DNA from: Bremerella cremea
GTDB lineage: Bacteria; Planctomycetota; Planctomycetia; Pirellulales; Pirellulaceae
Length of the DNA: 64,000 nt
Assembly: GCF_003335505.1 (NCBI RefSeq)
Contig: NZ_QPEX01000010.1
Coordinates: forward strand, 1,240,001-1,304,000
Direction: 5' to 3'
The notes under the pieces: generated by a model
Seen by the model: only the letters and a program-made list of their open reading frames with translations
Told to the model about the DNA's origin: nothing
The model's database searches: none
Made by a program: the position numbers and the translations under genes
Shown: positions 1-9,990 of the stretch, piece by piece
How the letters are laid out: every line of letters begins with the position of its first letter
Numbering within the stretch: the stretch's first letter is position 1

Positions 1-2
1 AT

Positions 3-1310
<1,308 letters not shown>

Positions 1311-1459
1311 CGCCAAGGCGCAAACTTCTACTTATTCAACTTACTTCGGCGAATGGTATGATTTTACTCGCCGGAGTCAATGATTGAGAGGAGAATGCTT
1401 CTCCCATGCCGCAGGGATTCGCGGTCTGTTTTTTACCAGTTCGGACCAGGAGAATTTTC

Positions 1460-2242
1460 ATGCGCAGCTTTGCCGTTTCCCTTGCCTTGCTTTTCGTGGC
1501 AGTCTCTTCCGCCCAAGCCGAAGTTAAGACGAAAGTCATTCAGTACCAGGTCGGCGATAAGACGTTCGATGGGTTCCTTGCCTACGACGACGCGATTAAA
1601 GGCCCGCGTCCTGGCGTGGTGGTTTTCCACGAGTGGTGGGGCCTGAATGACTACGCCAAAAAACGAACCGAGATGCTGGCCGAACTCGGCTACGTTGCCT
1701 TCGCCGCCGATATGTATGGCGACGGTAAGTTCGTCGATCATCCGAAAGACGCCGCTGGAATGGCGGGCCAAGTCAAAGCGAACGTCGCCGAGTGGCAAAA
1801 GCGAGCCACCGCCGCACTCGATATTCTCAAGAAACAGCCGCAGTGCGATCCCGATAAGCTCGCTGCGATTGGCTACTGCTTTGGTGGCTCAACCGCTTTG
1901 GAACTAGCCTACACCGGCGCCGATCTGGCTGCCGTCGCGACCTTCCATGCCGCGTTGCCAACGCCTACCGAAGAACAAGCCGAAGCCATCAAAGCGAAAG
2001 TGCTCGTGTGCAATGGTGCGGACGACAGCTTCATTCCCCAGACGGCCATCAATGCTTTCAAAGAAAAGCTGGCCGACGCCAAGGTTGATTTGAACTTTGT
2101 TTCTTTCCCAGGTGCTGTGCATAGCTTTACCGTGGAAGATGCTGGCAAGCACAACAACCCTGGCATGCAGTACAACAAATCTGCCGACGAAAAATCGTGG
2201 GCGTTGCTGCTTGAACTGCTGAAAAAGAATTTGGGCAGCTAA
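1460..2242 (+). CDS. Secreted dienelactone hydrolase family protein
   Basis: An alpha/beta hydrolase of the dienelactone hydrolase family, 260 aa, predicted to be exported. The N-terminus is a signal peptide (MRSFAVSLALLFVAVSSAQA). Family features are visible: HEWWGLN after the first strand, the nucleophile-elbow motif GYCFGG with cysteine as nucleophile, an aspartate in GADDSF and a histidine in GAVHSF, forming a Cys-Asp-His triad. The start at 1460 is preferred over in-frame 1406 because it begins the signal peptide and has a CAGGAGA ribosome binding site just upstream. The physiological substrate is unknown; family members cleave dienelactones, but exported planctomycete versions may act on other esters. 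The stop overlaps the convergent GH5-like gene by 4 bp. Confidence 0.88.
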   Translation: MRSFAVSLALLFVAVSSAQAEVKTKVIQYQVGDKTFDGFLAYDDAIKGPRPGVVVFHEWWGLNDYAKKRTEMLAELGYVAFAADMYGDGKFVDHPKDAAGMAGQVKANVAEWQKRATAALDILKKQPQCDPDKLAAIGYCFGGSTALELAYTGADLAAVATFHAALPTPTEEQAEAIKAKVLVCNGADDSFIPQTAINAFKEKLADAKVDLNFVSFPGAVHSFTVEDAGKHNNPGMQYNKSADEKSWALLLELLKKNLGS

Positions 2243-3348
2243 CGAGTTGGTTTCGCCGGAGCGTGCTGCTGGAAGTAATCGAGCCAATCGGCCAAGATCG
2301 CTCCCTGAATGCTCTTCTGCTGGCGATACTCCTTTGGCGTTGTGCCCCAATAAAAACTGGTCAGGCCAGCGGTGATTGGCCTGACCTCAATTAAAAACGT
2401 ATCCGCTTCTTCCAGCGAACACTTGAGCGGGAAAAACTCTTCGATCACCAGCGGCTTGCCAATGTCGTAGATCTTTAAAGCCTCAACCGCTTTATCGAGT
2501 TTGCCGCTCTCTGGGTAGAAATGAACGCTGACAAAGCTCAGCGGGGCCGAAGCTTCTGGACTATAAAACACAGGCTTTGCATTAGGCCAAACATGGGCCC
2601 AAGGAATGACGCCAACGGTGATCAGCGTGTGCGAATCGACTTCCCGGATCGCGTCAGTTAGTTTCTTCACCCACGCTGCGGCGACTTCCTTGTTATCGCG
2701 TCCGGCCATGTCGGTCGTAAGCCGCTGTACAAAGTACTTGTCTCCCAGCGGCGGCCCGACCAGCCACTGCTTTGGCTCTTTGCCGCCCCCCAGCACCGGT
2801 TCGTTCATCAAGTCGTAGCAAAAAATGGCCGGGCTATCTTTGCACGTCGCGGCGACTGCCTGCCAGAAATTGGCCTGGACCTGCCAGCGATCTGCTTCCG
2901 ACAACTCGTCGTACCACGCTGGCACATCCTGTTTGTGATAACATCCCAGGCCAGTCACGTTGAGATAAAGCTTCGTTCGTTCGGCCAGATTCACCAAGTC
3001 GGCGAGCTTCTGCAGATTTTGCTGGTTCGGCTCGCTGGCCGACGTCATGAACTTGGCGAGTTGCAGATGAATGCGAACCACATTCAGGCCCAGCGACTTC
3101 ATCTCGGCAAAGTCTTCTTCGACCGTCGGCCACTCGTCTTGCCAATAGTCCTCGATCAATCGCCCGTCTCGATCGTGGTCGTAGTTCACTCCCCACACAT
3201 AGAACGGCTGCTCTGTGTCCTCCAACTGAAAGCCTTTGCCATCTTCGGAAAGCACCACGCGAGGTAAAGCGTTACGTACGGTATCCTGAGCGAACAGAGC
3301 CGCAGGAACACTCCCCAGCACCAAAGCTAGAATTGAAACGGCTTTCAC
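2239..3348 (-). CDS. Secreted glycoside hydrolase family 5-like (beta-mannanase/cellulase type)
   Basis: A 369-aa exported protein with the clan GH-A (beta/alpha)8 barrel pattern. A signal peptide covers about residues 1-20. Conserved elements are NVVRIHLQ (89-96), the acid/base glutamate in YDLMNEP (E183), a VSVHFYPESG strand around 273-282, and the nucleophile region KPLVIEEFFP (E303 or E304). Family knowledge points to retaining cleavage of a beta-1,4-linked polysaccharide such as mannan or glucan; the precise substrate cannot be read from the sequence. It is tail-to-tail with the dienelactone-hydrolase-like gene, sharing 4 bp at the stops. GH2, GH39 or another GH-A family member remains possible because the fold is shared. 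Confidence 0.82.
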   Translation of the reverse strand: MKAVSILALVLGSVPAALFAQDTVRNALPRVVLSEDGKGFQLEDTEQPFYVWGVNYDHDRDGRLIEDYWQDEWPTVEEDFAEMKSLGLNVVRIHLQLAKFMTSASEPNQQNLQKLADLVNLAERTKLYLNVTGLGCYHKQDVPAWYDELSEADRWQVQANFWQAVAATCKDSPAIFCYDLMNEPVLGGGKEPKQWLVGPPLGDKYFVQRLTTDMAGRDNKEVAAAWVKKLTDAIREVDSHTLITVGVIPWAHVWPNAKPVFYSPEASAPLSFVSVHFYPESGKLDKAVEALKIYDIGKPLVIEEFFPLKCSLEEADTFLIEVRPITAGLTSFYWGTTPKEYRQQKSIQGAILADWLDYFQQHAPAKPTR

Positions 3349-3390
3349 GAAACGTCTCCTTGGTGAGTAAGGAAGAGAAGTTCCTTCAGC

Positions 3391-4014
3391 TTACTCGTTT
3401 TGCATCGTGGTTGCTTCCATATTGTCCTGATACCGGCGAAAGCCAACCGCGAACTTTCCTCCGAGATAACCTAATAACAAGAACCAAAACGTCTCGCCGG
3501 TACGCTGAAATGTGGTCGTCGTGGGCGCGTAATCAAAATAGATCCTAGGCAAATTCAAACTTTGGTCTGGACCACTGAAATAGTCCTTGTTGGGGCCGAA
3601 ACCTACCAGGCCGCCGACTGGCTGCCCTTCTTTATCGCGAACCAATCCGTCGGGTGTAACAGAAAGTGTTTGGGAATCTACCATGGTGTCGCCATCAAGC
3701 ACAAAGACTCTTCGCGACACAGGGTCCCTCAGTTGATCCCAGATCCATTGGGTTGGTATCTCGGTAGGATTTATCTTTGAGACAACGCCATAGAAAGCTG
3801 CGGCCAGGGCAAACCCGATCGCAAAAGTTCGCCACTCTTTACGTCCTGTGAACGCAAGCACCAACATCGCGATAAGGATCAGCATGGCCAACAACATCGC
3901 CAACTGCCAAACCAGCTTGGTTGCCCACATCGAACCAAGTACCACAATTCCCACGGTCATCACAAAGAGGAATTCGCGGATGGTCCATTGCAACAGCGGC
4001 TTTTGTTTCCCCAA
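3391..4014 (-). CDS. Hypothetical inner-membrane protein
   Basis: I do not recognise a family. The 207-aa product has three or four hydrophobic segments in its first half (about residues 12-35, 37-56, 63-80), then a soluble region of about 90 residues ending with a further hydrophobic stretch near 172-190 (FWFLLLGYLGGKFAVG). The start is a TTG at 4014 preceded by GAAGGA, 9 nt upstream, which supports it. It lies 42 bp upstream of the GH5-like gene on the same strand and is separated from glgX by a terminator, so it may be cotranscribed with the glycosidase. Confidence 0.6.
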   Translation of the reverse strand: MGKQKPLLQWTIREFLFVMTVGIVVLGSMWATKLVWQLAMLLAMLILIAMLVLAFTGRKEWRTFAIGFALAAAFYGVVSKINPTEIPTQWIWDQLRDPVSRRVFVLDGDTMVDSQTLSVTPDGLVRDKEGQPVGGLVGFGPNKDYFSGPDQSLNLPRIYFDYAPTTTTFQRTGETFWFLLLGYLGGKFAVGFRRYQDNMEATTMQNE

Positions 4015-4034
4015 CTCTTAATTCCTTCTACAAC

Positions 4035-4063
4035 AAAAAAAGGCGGCCCGTTTCCGAGCCGCC
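4035..4063 (-). terminator. Rho-independent terminator downstream of glgX
   Basis: On the minus strand a GGCGGC/GCCGCC stem with a 10-nt loop (plus coordinates 4042-4047 and 4058-4063) is followed by seven T residues (4041-4035). It lies 31 bp beyond the glgX stop codon and before the next minus-strand gene. Confidence 0.8.
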
Positions 4064-4094
4064 ATATTAAGTTGTTTTCTTAGGCGAAGCGAGC

Positions 4095-6182
4095 TTACCG
4101 CGAAGCGACGTAGATTCGCACGCTACGTTCCGGCATGACAAACTTGCCGGCTGCAGGCGGGCGAGGACCGTTAAGGTCTGGGTAGACATCGCTGGGCGAA
4201 GTCGCTGCCGTGTCGACAAACATTCGCCAGCTTGTTCCCTTGGCCACCGGGGGCAGGATGAACTGCTGTGGTGAGGCACTGCCGTTCATCAGCAATAGCA
4301 CGTCGCGGCCAATTTGTTCAGGGTCGGTTTCCTTGCTCGGAGCCGCGAAAAGGCACGTCAGCATCGAATCACCACTGTCCCAATCGACGGCGGTACCGAG
4401 GTTGTTGTACCAGTTCACGTCGTACAAGCCGCGGCGACCGGTTGGGTAGCCACCCAGGAAGTGCTTCTGACGGACGGTCGGCTGATCGCGACGGAAGGCG
4501 ATCAATGCTCGCACGAAACGCCGCATCTCGTCGTTCTTCTTGACCAGCTTCCAATCGAGCCACGAGATTTCGTTGTCTTGGCAGTAGGCATTGTTGTTAC
4601 CGTGCTGCGTACGACGAATTTCGTCACCCATCAGAATCATCGGCACACCCTGCGACAACAGCAGCGTACAGAACATATTCTTGATCTGTTGGTTACGGAT
4701 CTTCTCGATACTGGCTCGCTTGGTCGGCCCTTCCACACCATAGTTGTAACTCAGGTTGTGGTTGTCGCCGTCGCGGTTCCCTTCCCCGTTCGCCTCGTTG
4801 TGCTTGTGGTTGTACGACACCAGGTCGTTCATCGGGAAGCCATCGTGCGAGGTGATGAAGTTAATGCTGTGATACGGCTGACGACCGCCGGCCTGGTAAA
4901 GGTCGCTGGAACCAGCCAAGCGAGTGGCCAAGGCACCAAGCTTGTGTGGCTCGCCTTTCCAGAAGCTGCGGATGTCGTCTCGGTACCGACCATTCCATTC
5001 CGCCCAACGTAAATTGGCGAACGAACCGACCTGGTACGCTCCAGCGGCATCCCATGCTTCGGCAATGATCTTGGTATCGGCCAGCATCGGGTCTTCGGCA
5101 ATCGCTTCGACCAGCGGCGGATTGGCCACCAGGTTACCGCTGCGATCACGGCTGAGAATCGAGGCCAGGTCGAAACGGAAGCCGTCGACGTGGTAGTTGT
5201 GCACCCAGTGCCGCAAGCTGTTAAAGATCATCTCGCGAACGATTGGATGGTTACCGTTGACCGTATTACCGCAACCAGAGTAATTCTTGTACTCGCGGCC
5301 GCCGTTGGCCAGCATGTAATAGACATGATTCTCGAGCCCCTTAAAGCTAAGGATCGGCCCTTTCTCATTCCCTTCACAGGTATGGTTGTAAACCACATCA
5401 AGGATCACCTCGATGCCGGCCTGGTGCAGGGCTTTGACCATTTCCTTAAATTCGCGAACCTGACCACCTGGCGTTTTGCTTGCCGCATAGCCACGGTGCG
5501 GGGCGAAGAAGGCCATCGAGTCGTAGCCCCAATAGTTACCGCGCGTCGGCGTTTTGCCGGTAACCATGTCCATAATGGGGAACTCGTGGATCGGCATCAG
5601 TTCGACTGCCGTCACTCCGAGCGACTTTAAGTATGGGATCTTCTCGATCACCCCCAAGTAGGTGCCGGGATGCTTTACCGTGCTTGAATCGTCTGCCGTG
5701 AAACCTTTAACGTGCATCTCGTAGATGATCGTTTCACTCAGGTCTCGTTTCAGGTGGCGATCCCCTTCCCAGTTAAAACTCTCGTCAACGACAACACACT
5801 TCGGCGGACGAATGATTCCGTCGGTCGAAGCCTGAAACGTGCCGGCCAGCGCTTTGGCATAAGGGTCGATCAAGCGAGCGCGGCCATCAAACAACATCCC
5901 CTGATCAGGGTTGTAAGGGCCTTCCGCTTGAAAATGATATAGCTGCCCGGCGGAAAGCCCGGGAATGAAAATACTCCAGATATCTCCCCAGCGGTCCGTC
6001 TCGCGGTCGAAATCAATGATTTCCGACGGCTCGCGATCGTCGACGTTGTTGTACAACAACAGACGCATCGCCGTGGCGGATCGGCTAAAGACAACAAACC
6101 GAACGCCGCGTTCGTGCAAGATGGCTCCATAGGGAAGCACATGGGAAAATTGCAGCTCCGGATGCGGATGAACCATAAGCAT
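4095..6182 (-). CDS. glgX: Glycogen debranching enzyme GlgX (isoamylase type)
   Basis: GH13 enzyme that hydrolyses alpha-1,6 branch points of glycogen or limit dextrin in the cytoplasm. From the start at 6182 the protein is 695 aa. An N-terminal CBM48-like domain (about 15-130) precedes the catalytic barrel. The four GH13 regions are visible: DVVYNHT, DGFRFDLAS with nucleophile D338, IIAEAW with acid/base E375, and FITSHDG with D447. NYWGYDS and PMILMGDE are also typical of GlgX/TreX. The reading frame extends to a TTG at 6290, but the extra 36 residues look non-conserved, so ATG 6182 (or 6176) is preferred; no strong ribosome binding site decides between them. No other glycogen genes are adjacent. 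Confidence 0.93.
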   Translation of the reverse strand: MLMVHPHPELQFSHVLPYGAILHERGVRFVVFSRSATAMRLLLYNNVDDREPSEIIDFDRETDRWGDIWSIFIPGLSAGQLYHFQAEGPYNPDQGMLFDGRARLIDPYAKALAGTFQASTDGIIRPPKCVVVDESFNWEGDRHLKRDLSETIIYEMHVKGFTADDSSTVKHPGTYLGVIEKIPYLKSLGVTAVELMPIHEFPIMDMVTGKTPTRGNYWGYDSMAFFAPHRGYAASKTPGGQVREFKEMVKALHQAGIEVILDVVYNHTCEGNEKGPILSFKGLENHVYYMLANGGREYKNYSGCGNTVNGNHPIVREMIFNSLRHWVHNYHVDGFRFDLASILSRDRSGNLVANPPLVEAIAEDPMLADTKIIAEAWDAAGAYQVGSFANLRWAEWNGRYRDDIRSFWKGEPHKLGALATRLAGSSDLYQAGGRQPYHSINFITSHDGFPMNDLVSYNHKHNEANGEGNRDGDNHNLSYNYGVEGPTKRASIEKIRNQQIKNMFCTLLLSQGVPMILMGDEIRRTQHGNNNAYCQDNEISWLDWKLVKKNDEMRRFVRALIAFRRDQPTVRQKHFLGGYPTGRRGLYDVNWYNNLGTAVDWDSGDSMLTCLFAAPSKETDPEQIGRDVLLLMNGSASPQQFILPPVAKGTSWRMFVDTAATSPSDVYPDLNGPRPPAAGKFVMPERSVRIYVASR

Positions 6183-6850
6183 AGGTGACTGTTCCGATCT
6201 AACCTTCAACGAATCAATTCTCGTGGGACGTGATAAAACACTACCACCAAAATGCTGAAAGCACGGAGAAGACACCCCTCCTAAAACCAAATTTTTTACT
6301 TCAAAACACGTGATGCATCATCTAGCGAAATAATAGCTTAGGGCGAAAGAGTAAGCCTTGCGTTGAGTTTACCGATTCGAAGGAATGCGACCTACCGCTT
6401 GGCCTTCCTAAGCGCGTTAAAACCGCATCAGCTACTTCAGCCCTTCCCATGGCTTTCTTCCTTTGCAATCATCGGACCAAATAGAATAGCTTGCCCTATC
6501 CACCGTGGTGCAGATTTCCTATTTATCCAATTTTTCCGATACATTTTAACCACGTCCTCCTGCGAAATTGAGCCCCAACCCCTCTTAGGTAGCTAACAAG
6601 CAAGCTGTTTTTCCCCAATTCGTGGGACATTACCGCTTCTAAAACGACTTTTTTTTCGCCGGTTGCCATATTGGACCGTTTTTCCCTTTAAAAAGCAGAC
6701 TCTAACGCCCACCTTGTCTAGGAAAACGAATTCACCACCGAAGTAGACCCACGATTGCTTGCGATGGTGCGTTGACAACTTCGCTCATCCCCTCGAAAAT
6801 CTGGCATCGAAGCTAGCTGTTTTTCCTTCGCCCCATTCAGCAAGACCGTA
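6183..6850. other. Intergenic region without a supported gene
   Basis: A 668-bp gap lies between the divergent glgX and purM genes. It contains short open frames on both strands (about 60-77 codons) whose translations look like random sequence with no domain or hydrophobic pattern. The region is visibly richer in A/T than its surroundings and presumably holds the promoters for both flanking genes, but I could not assign -35/-10 boxes with confidence. Confidence 0.5.
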
Positions 6851-7912
6851 ATGGCAAAAGCCACCTATAAAGATGCCGGCGTCGATCTAGACGTTTACGC
6901 AGAATCGATGTCCCGTCTTCCTCGACTGGTCAAGCGGACCTTTTCCCCCCGCGTGATGCAGCTCGATGGCGGGTTTGCCGGGCTATTCAAGCTCGACTTC
7001 GACAACGCTCTCTTCGCTCGCAAGTACGAGGATCCTGTCCTTATCTCTTGCACCGACGGGGTTGGCACCAAAATTAAGCTGGCGATCGACAGCGGCAAGC
7101 ACAACACCGTTGGCATCGACTTGGTCGCGATGTGCGTGAATGACGCAATTTGTTGCGGCGCCGAACCGCTCTTCTTTCTCGACTACATCGCCATGGGGAA
7201 AGACGATCCGGAATTGCTGGAACAATTGGTCACCGGTATCACCAACGGCTGCGTCGACAGCGATTGCGCCCTGATTGGTGGCGAAACGGCCATCATGCCC
7301 GATCTGTACAAGATTGGCGATTACGACATGGCCGGCTTCTGCGTTGGCGTGGCGGATCGCAAGCATCTGATCGACGGCAAGGCGATTGCCGAAGGAGATG
7401 TTGTGCTCGGCCTATCTTCTAGCGGGGTCCATTCCAATGGCTTCAGCCTAGTGCGGAAAGTTGTCTTCGAGATCGCTGGCCTTTCGCTGGATGATCATAT
7501 CGAGGCCCTCGGAGGTACCGTCGGCGAAACGCTCCTAACCCCCACCAAGATTTACGTCCAACCAGTCCGTCATGTTCTTTCACACTACAAGATCAAGAAC
7601 GTCGTCCATGGTATCGCTCACATCACTGGTGGTGGCCTGCAAGAAAACCTGGAACGCATCTTGCCGAAAGATGTTGATGTCGAGATCAAGAAAGGGAGTT
7701 GGCCCGACCTCCCCGTCTTCCCTTGGCTGCAGGAACTAGGCGAAATCGAAGACGAGGAAATGGGCCGCGTCTTCAACATGGGGATTGGCTTGGTCGTGAT
7801 CGTCAGTAGCTACTATGCCGCCAGTGTACAAAAGATGCTGGCCGAAGGTGGCTGCGATGTCTTCGAGATTGGCAAGGTCACCTCAGGCAGTGGCCAAGTC
7901 CACCTCCGATAG
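6851..7912 (+). CDS. purM: Phosphoribosylformylglycinamidine cyclo-ligase (AIR synthetase)
   Basis: Fifth step of de novo purine synthesis: ATP-dependent ring closure of FGAM to 5-aminoimidazole ribonucleotide. The 353-aa length fits the family. Landmarks of the PurM ATP-binding fold are [14 protein letters not shown] near residue 65, the GGETA loop in the middle, [23 protein letters not shown] and the C-terminal RVFNMGIG motif. Start ATG 6851 begins [14 protein letters not shown], matching the usual YKDAGV opening. The 3' end overlaps the convergent amidohydrolase gene by 30 bp. No other pur gene is beside it. Confidence 0.96.
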   Translation: MAKATYKDAGVDLDVYAESMSRLPRLVKRTFSPRVMQLDGGFAGLFKLDFDNALFARKYEDPVLISCTDGVGTKIKLAIDSGKHNTVGIDLVAMCVNDAICCGAEPLFFLDYIAMGKDDPELLEQLVTGITNGCVDSDCALIGGETAIMPDLYKIGDYDMAGFCVGVADRKHLIDGKAIAEGDVVLGLSSSGVHSNGFSLVRKVVFEIAGLSLDDHIEALGGTVGETLLTPTKIYVQPVRHVLSHYKIKNVVHGIAHITGGGLQENLERILPKDVDVEIKKGSWPDLPVFPWLQELGEIEDEEMGRVFNMGIGLVVIVSSYYAASVQKMLAEGGCDVFEIGKVTSGSGQVHLR

Positions 7913-9118
7913 CCCACCTGCTAAGTTCCAAAGCCGTGGCTGACCGGCAAGCATCTCGGTCAGCACGTCCGGACACCCTTTCGGAATCGGAAAAGCGGCA
8001 ACCATCGCACTTCGCCCTGGCTCGATCGTCCCGAACGAATCCTCTACGCCCAGCGCAAACGCGGCATCCTTAGTCACCATACCCAGTAACTGCTCCTCGG
8101 GAATGTCTGGAAATTCTCGCTGCACGAATTGAACTTCCCGCCATAAATTCAAATCGGGATTGGAAGCCCGCGAATCAGTCCCCAGCACGACAGAAACGCC
8201 TTGGGCCAGCAGATCTTCAATGAGGTGTCGATCGTGATGAAAATAGGCATGTGTCCGTGGGCAATAACAAACCGACATCGTCTCAGCATGCTCGGCCAAA
8301 AACGCGATTTCGGTTTCGTGCAGGTAGTTCCCATGCACCACCATGGCTCGATAAGCTTGGGAAAGCTGCTTGAGGTAAGCCAATACCCGCTTTCCCCCCG
8401 GAAAATCTGTCTGGTTGAATAAGCCCATGTTCTCGAGCATGGTCCGAAACGGTCCGGCCCCCTCCTCTAATAATTGCAGTTCCTCTAAGGTTTCAGCCAA
8501 GTGCATCGCCAGCGGCAACTGCTGGGCAGCCGACAGAGAAACGCAATGCTCGACCATATCCATCCTTATAGAATATGGGGCATGTGGACTAATCCCTGGC
8601 GAAATATTCTTCAGCGACCAAGGATAAATGGCATGCTCTTCGGCCTGGGCCAAACGCTCGACAGAAATTTTCGGATCGAGCCCCAACACCTCCAGCAGAG
8701 AGACAACATAAACCTGCGGGTTCTCGTACGCAGTTTCGATGAGTGGTAACGTTGCGATCTCTCCGACCACGCCTACCCCATGTTGGGCCGATTGCCGTAA
8801 GCCGCTGCGAACTGCTTCCGCTTTTTCGACCGCGATGTTTTCACCAAAACCTTGCCGGTAGCGGATGACCTCGGTAATCCACTTCGGAAATGAAATTCCC
8901 TGGGTTCCTAGCGGTCCCTCGAGATTGCTGAACTCGAGGTGGGTGTGGGCATTAACCAACGCTGGCATGACCGCCCATTCGCGCAGGTCGATCGCCTCCG
9001 AAGACTGCCCTCCCTCTTCGATCGCCACAATTTGACCATCTTCCACGAACAGCGTGGCATCTTGCAGCGGCAGGCCTGAGATCGTGTACACCCAGCCCAG
9101 GCGATATTTCCAGATCAT
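7883..9118 (-). CDS. Amidohydrolase superfamily deaminase/chlorohydrolase-like protein
   Basis: Metal-dependent hydrolase of the ATZ/TRZ/SAH-deaminase group, 411 aa from ATG 9118. The amidohydrolase barrel is recognised by the metal motif NAHTHLEF after an N-terminal composite domain, later histidines in MHLAET and [11 protein letters not shown], and the aspartate in GTDSRA. Related enzymes deaminate adenosine-type or aminodeoxyfutalosine substrates (the latter for futalosine-route menaquinone synthesis), but substrate cannot be assigned here. ATG 9118 is chosen because it overlaps the stop of the upstream pseudouridine synthase in an ATGA arrangement, implying translational coupling; the frame is open further upstream inside that gene. 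Its 3' end overlaps purM by 30 bp. Confidence 0.85.
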   Translation of the reverse strand: MIWKYRLGWVYTISGLPLQDATLFVEDGQIVAIEEGGQSSEAIDLREWAVMPALVNAHTHLEFSNLEGPLGTQGISFPKWITEVIRYRQGFGENIAVEKAEAVRSGLRQSAQHGVGVVGEIATLPLIETAYENPQVYVVSLLEVLGLDPKISVERLAQAEEHAIYPWSLKNISPGISPHAPYSIRMDMVEHCVSLSAAQQLPLAMHLAETLEELQLLEEGAGPFRTMLENMGLFNQTDFPGGKRVLAYLKQLSQAYRAMVVHGNYLHETEIAFLAEHAETMSVCYCPRTHAYFHHDRHLIEDLLAQGVSVVLGTDSRASNPDLNLWREVQFVQREFPDIPEEQLLGMVTKDAAFALGVEDSFGTIEPGRSAMVAAFPIPKGCPDVLTEMLAGQPRLWNLAGGLSEVDLATA

Positions 9119-9864
9119 GATGCGACCTCGCGATTGAGTTGCGTCCGTAGTTGCTGCCAAACAGGGGAATCGTTCCAAGCATCGGTCAACGGAGCGGTGA
9201 TATCCACCATTTCATCGACCATCGGATGCCGAAATTGCAACTGCCGGGCATGCAACGCAATGTGCTGATGACGCAGATCTTCCACCGCTGGTCCAAACGA
9301 CTCGGTTGCCCCGTACAGCTGATCCCCCCAAACCGGGCAACCACGAGCCGCGCATTGCAAACGAATTTGGTGATATCGCCCGGTCAGCAGTTCCACCTCA
9401 AGCAGCGTGTACCGCTCGAATCGGGCAAGCACTCGGTAGGCCAGTTCGGCCCGCTTAGCACCTTGCGCCGATTCGTCCACCACTTCCCCTTGAGCGACAT
9501 CGGGGATCTTGCGAACAAAATCGTGCCACTCACCCTGATCCTCGGCTGGGCTTCCTTCGACGATCGCCCAATATTTCTTGCGAACGGTTCGCTCGCGAAA
9601 CTGTGCCGCCAGCCGCTGGGCGGCGCGGACATTGCGACAAAACACGATTGCTCCAGAAACAGGACGATCAAGCCGGTGAATGATCGCCAGATAGATGTTG
9701 CCGGTTTTCCCTTCCCGCTGCTTGTAGAACTCGCGCAGCTGAGTTTCCAGGTTATCGATCCCTGGGGGTGCCTGAGTCAACAAACCTGCCTTTTTCTGCA
9801 CGCAGATGCAAGGGCCTTTTTCGTACAAGATGTCAAACGGGGGCGTGATTGAGCTTTCATTCAT
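9115..9864 (-). CDS. RluA-family pseudouridine synthase
   Basis: Isomerises specific uridines in rRNA or tRNA to pseudouridine. The product is 249 aa from ATG 9864. The catalytic motif is IIHRLDRPVSG with the essential aspartate, followed by KKYWAIVEG and the LLTGRYHQIRLQ motif of the RluA catalytic domain. No N-terminal S4 domain is present, which fits the short RluA/RluC-like subgroup; the exact target base cannot be told. ATG 9864 (MNESSITPPFDILYE) is preferred over ATG 9873 and the longer frame. The gene is separated from the upstream oxidoreductase by a terminator and is coupled (ATGA) to the amidohydrolase downstream. Confidence 0.9.
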   Translation of the reverse strand: MNESSITPPFDILYEKGPCICVQKKAGLLTQAPPGIDNLETQLREFYKQREGKTGNIYLAIIHRLDRPVSGAIVFCRNVRAAQRLAAQFRERTVRKKYWAIVEGSPAEDQGEWHDFVRKIPDVAQGEVVDESAQGAKRAELAYRVLARFERYTLLEVELLTGRYHQIRLQCAARGCPVWGDQLYGATESFGPAVEDLRHQHIALHARQLQFRHPMVDEMVDITAPLTDAWNDSPVWQQLRTQLNREVAS

Positions 9865-9871
9865 GCGGCCC

Positions 9872-9877
9872 ATTATA
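9872..9877 (-). promoter_or_regulatory. Candidate -10 box (TATAAT) for the rluA-like gene
   Basis: An exact TATAAT reads on the minus strand 7 nt before ATG 9864. The upstream terminator means this gene needs its own promoter. No convincing -35 box lies 16-18 nt further upstream. If used, transcription would begin at or next to the ATG, giving a leaderless mRNA. Confidence 0.35.
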
Positions 9878-9923
9878 GCGACCGCTAACCAAGTGCTGTG
9901 GGCAAGCAAGGCCGATCGCAAGA

Positions 9924-9959
9924 AAGAGAAAAGGCCGAGCAATTCTCACTCGGCCTTTT
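9924..9959 (-). terminator. Rho-independent terminator after the Gfo/Idh oxidoreductase gene
   Basis: A perfect 11-bp stem (9929-9939 with 9949-9959, loop 9940-9948) of the form AAAAGGCCGAG/CTCGGCCTTTT lies 31 bp past the oxidoreductase stop. A T-rich tract follows in either direction, so it can act on the minus strand here and could stop plus-strand read-through too. Confidence 0.85.
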
Positions 9960-9990
9960 TCATGTTTAATCAAAAGCAGCCAATGGCCAA

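Noticed and set aside
6363..6778. Short frames upstream of purM
   Set aside because: 60-77 codons, no hydrophobic or domain pattern, A/T-rich non-coding character.
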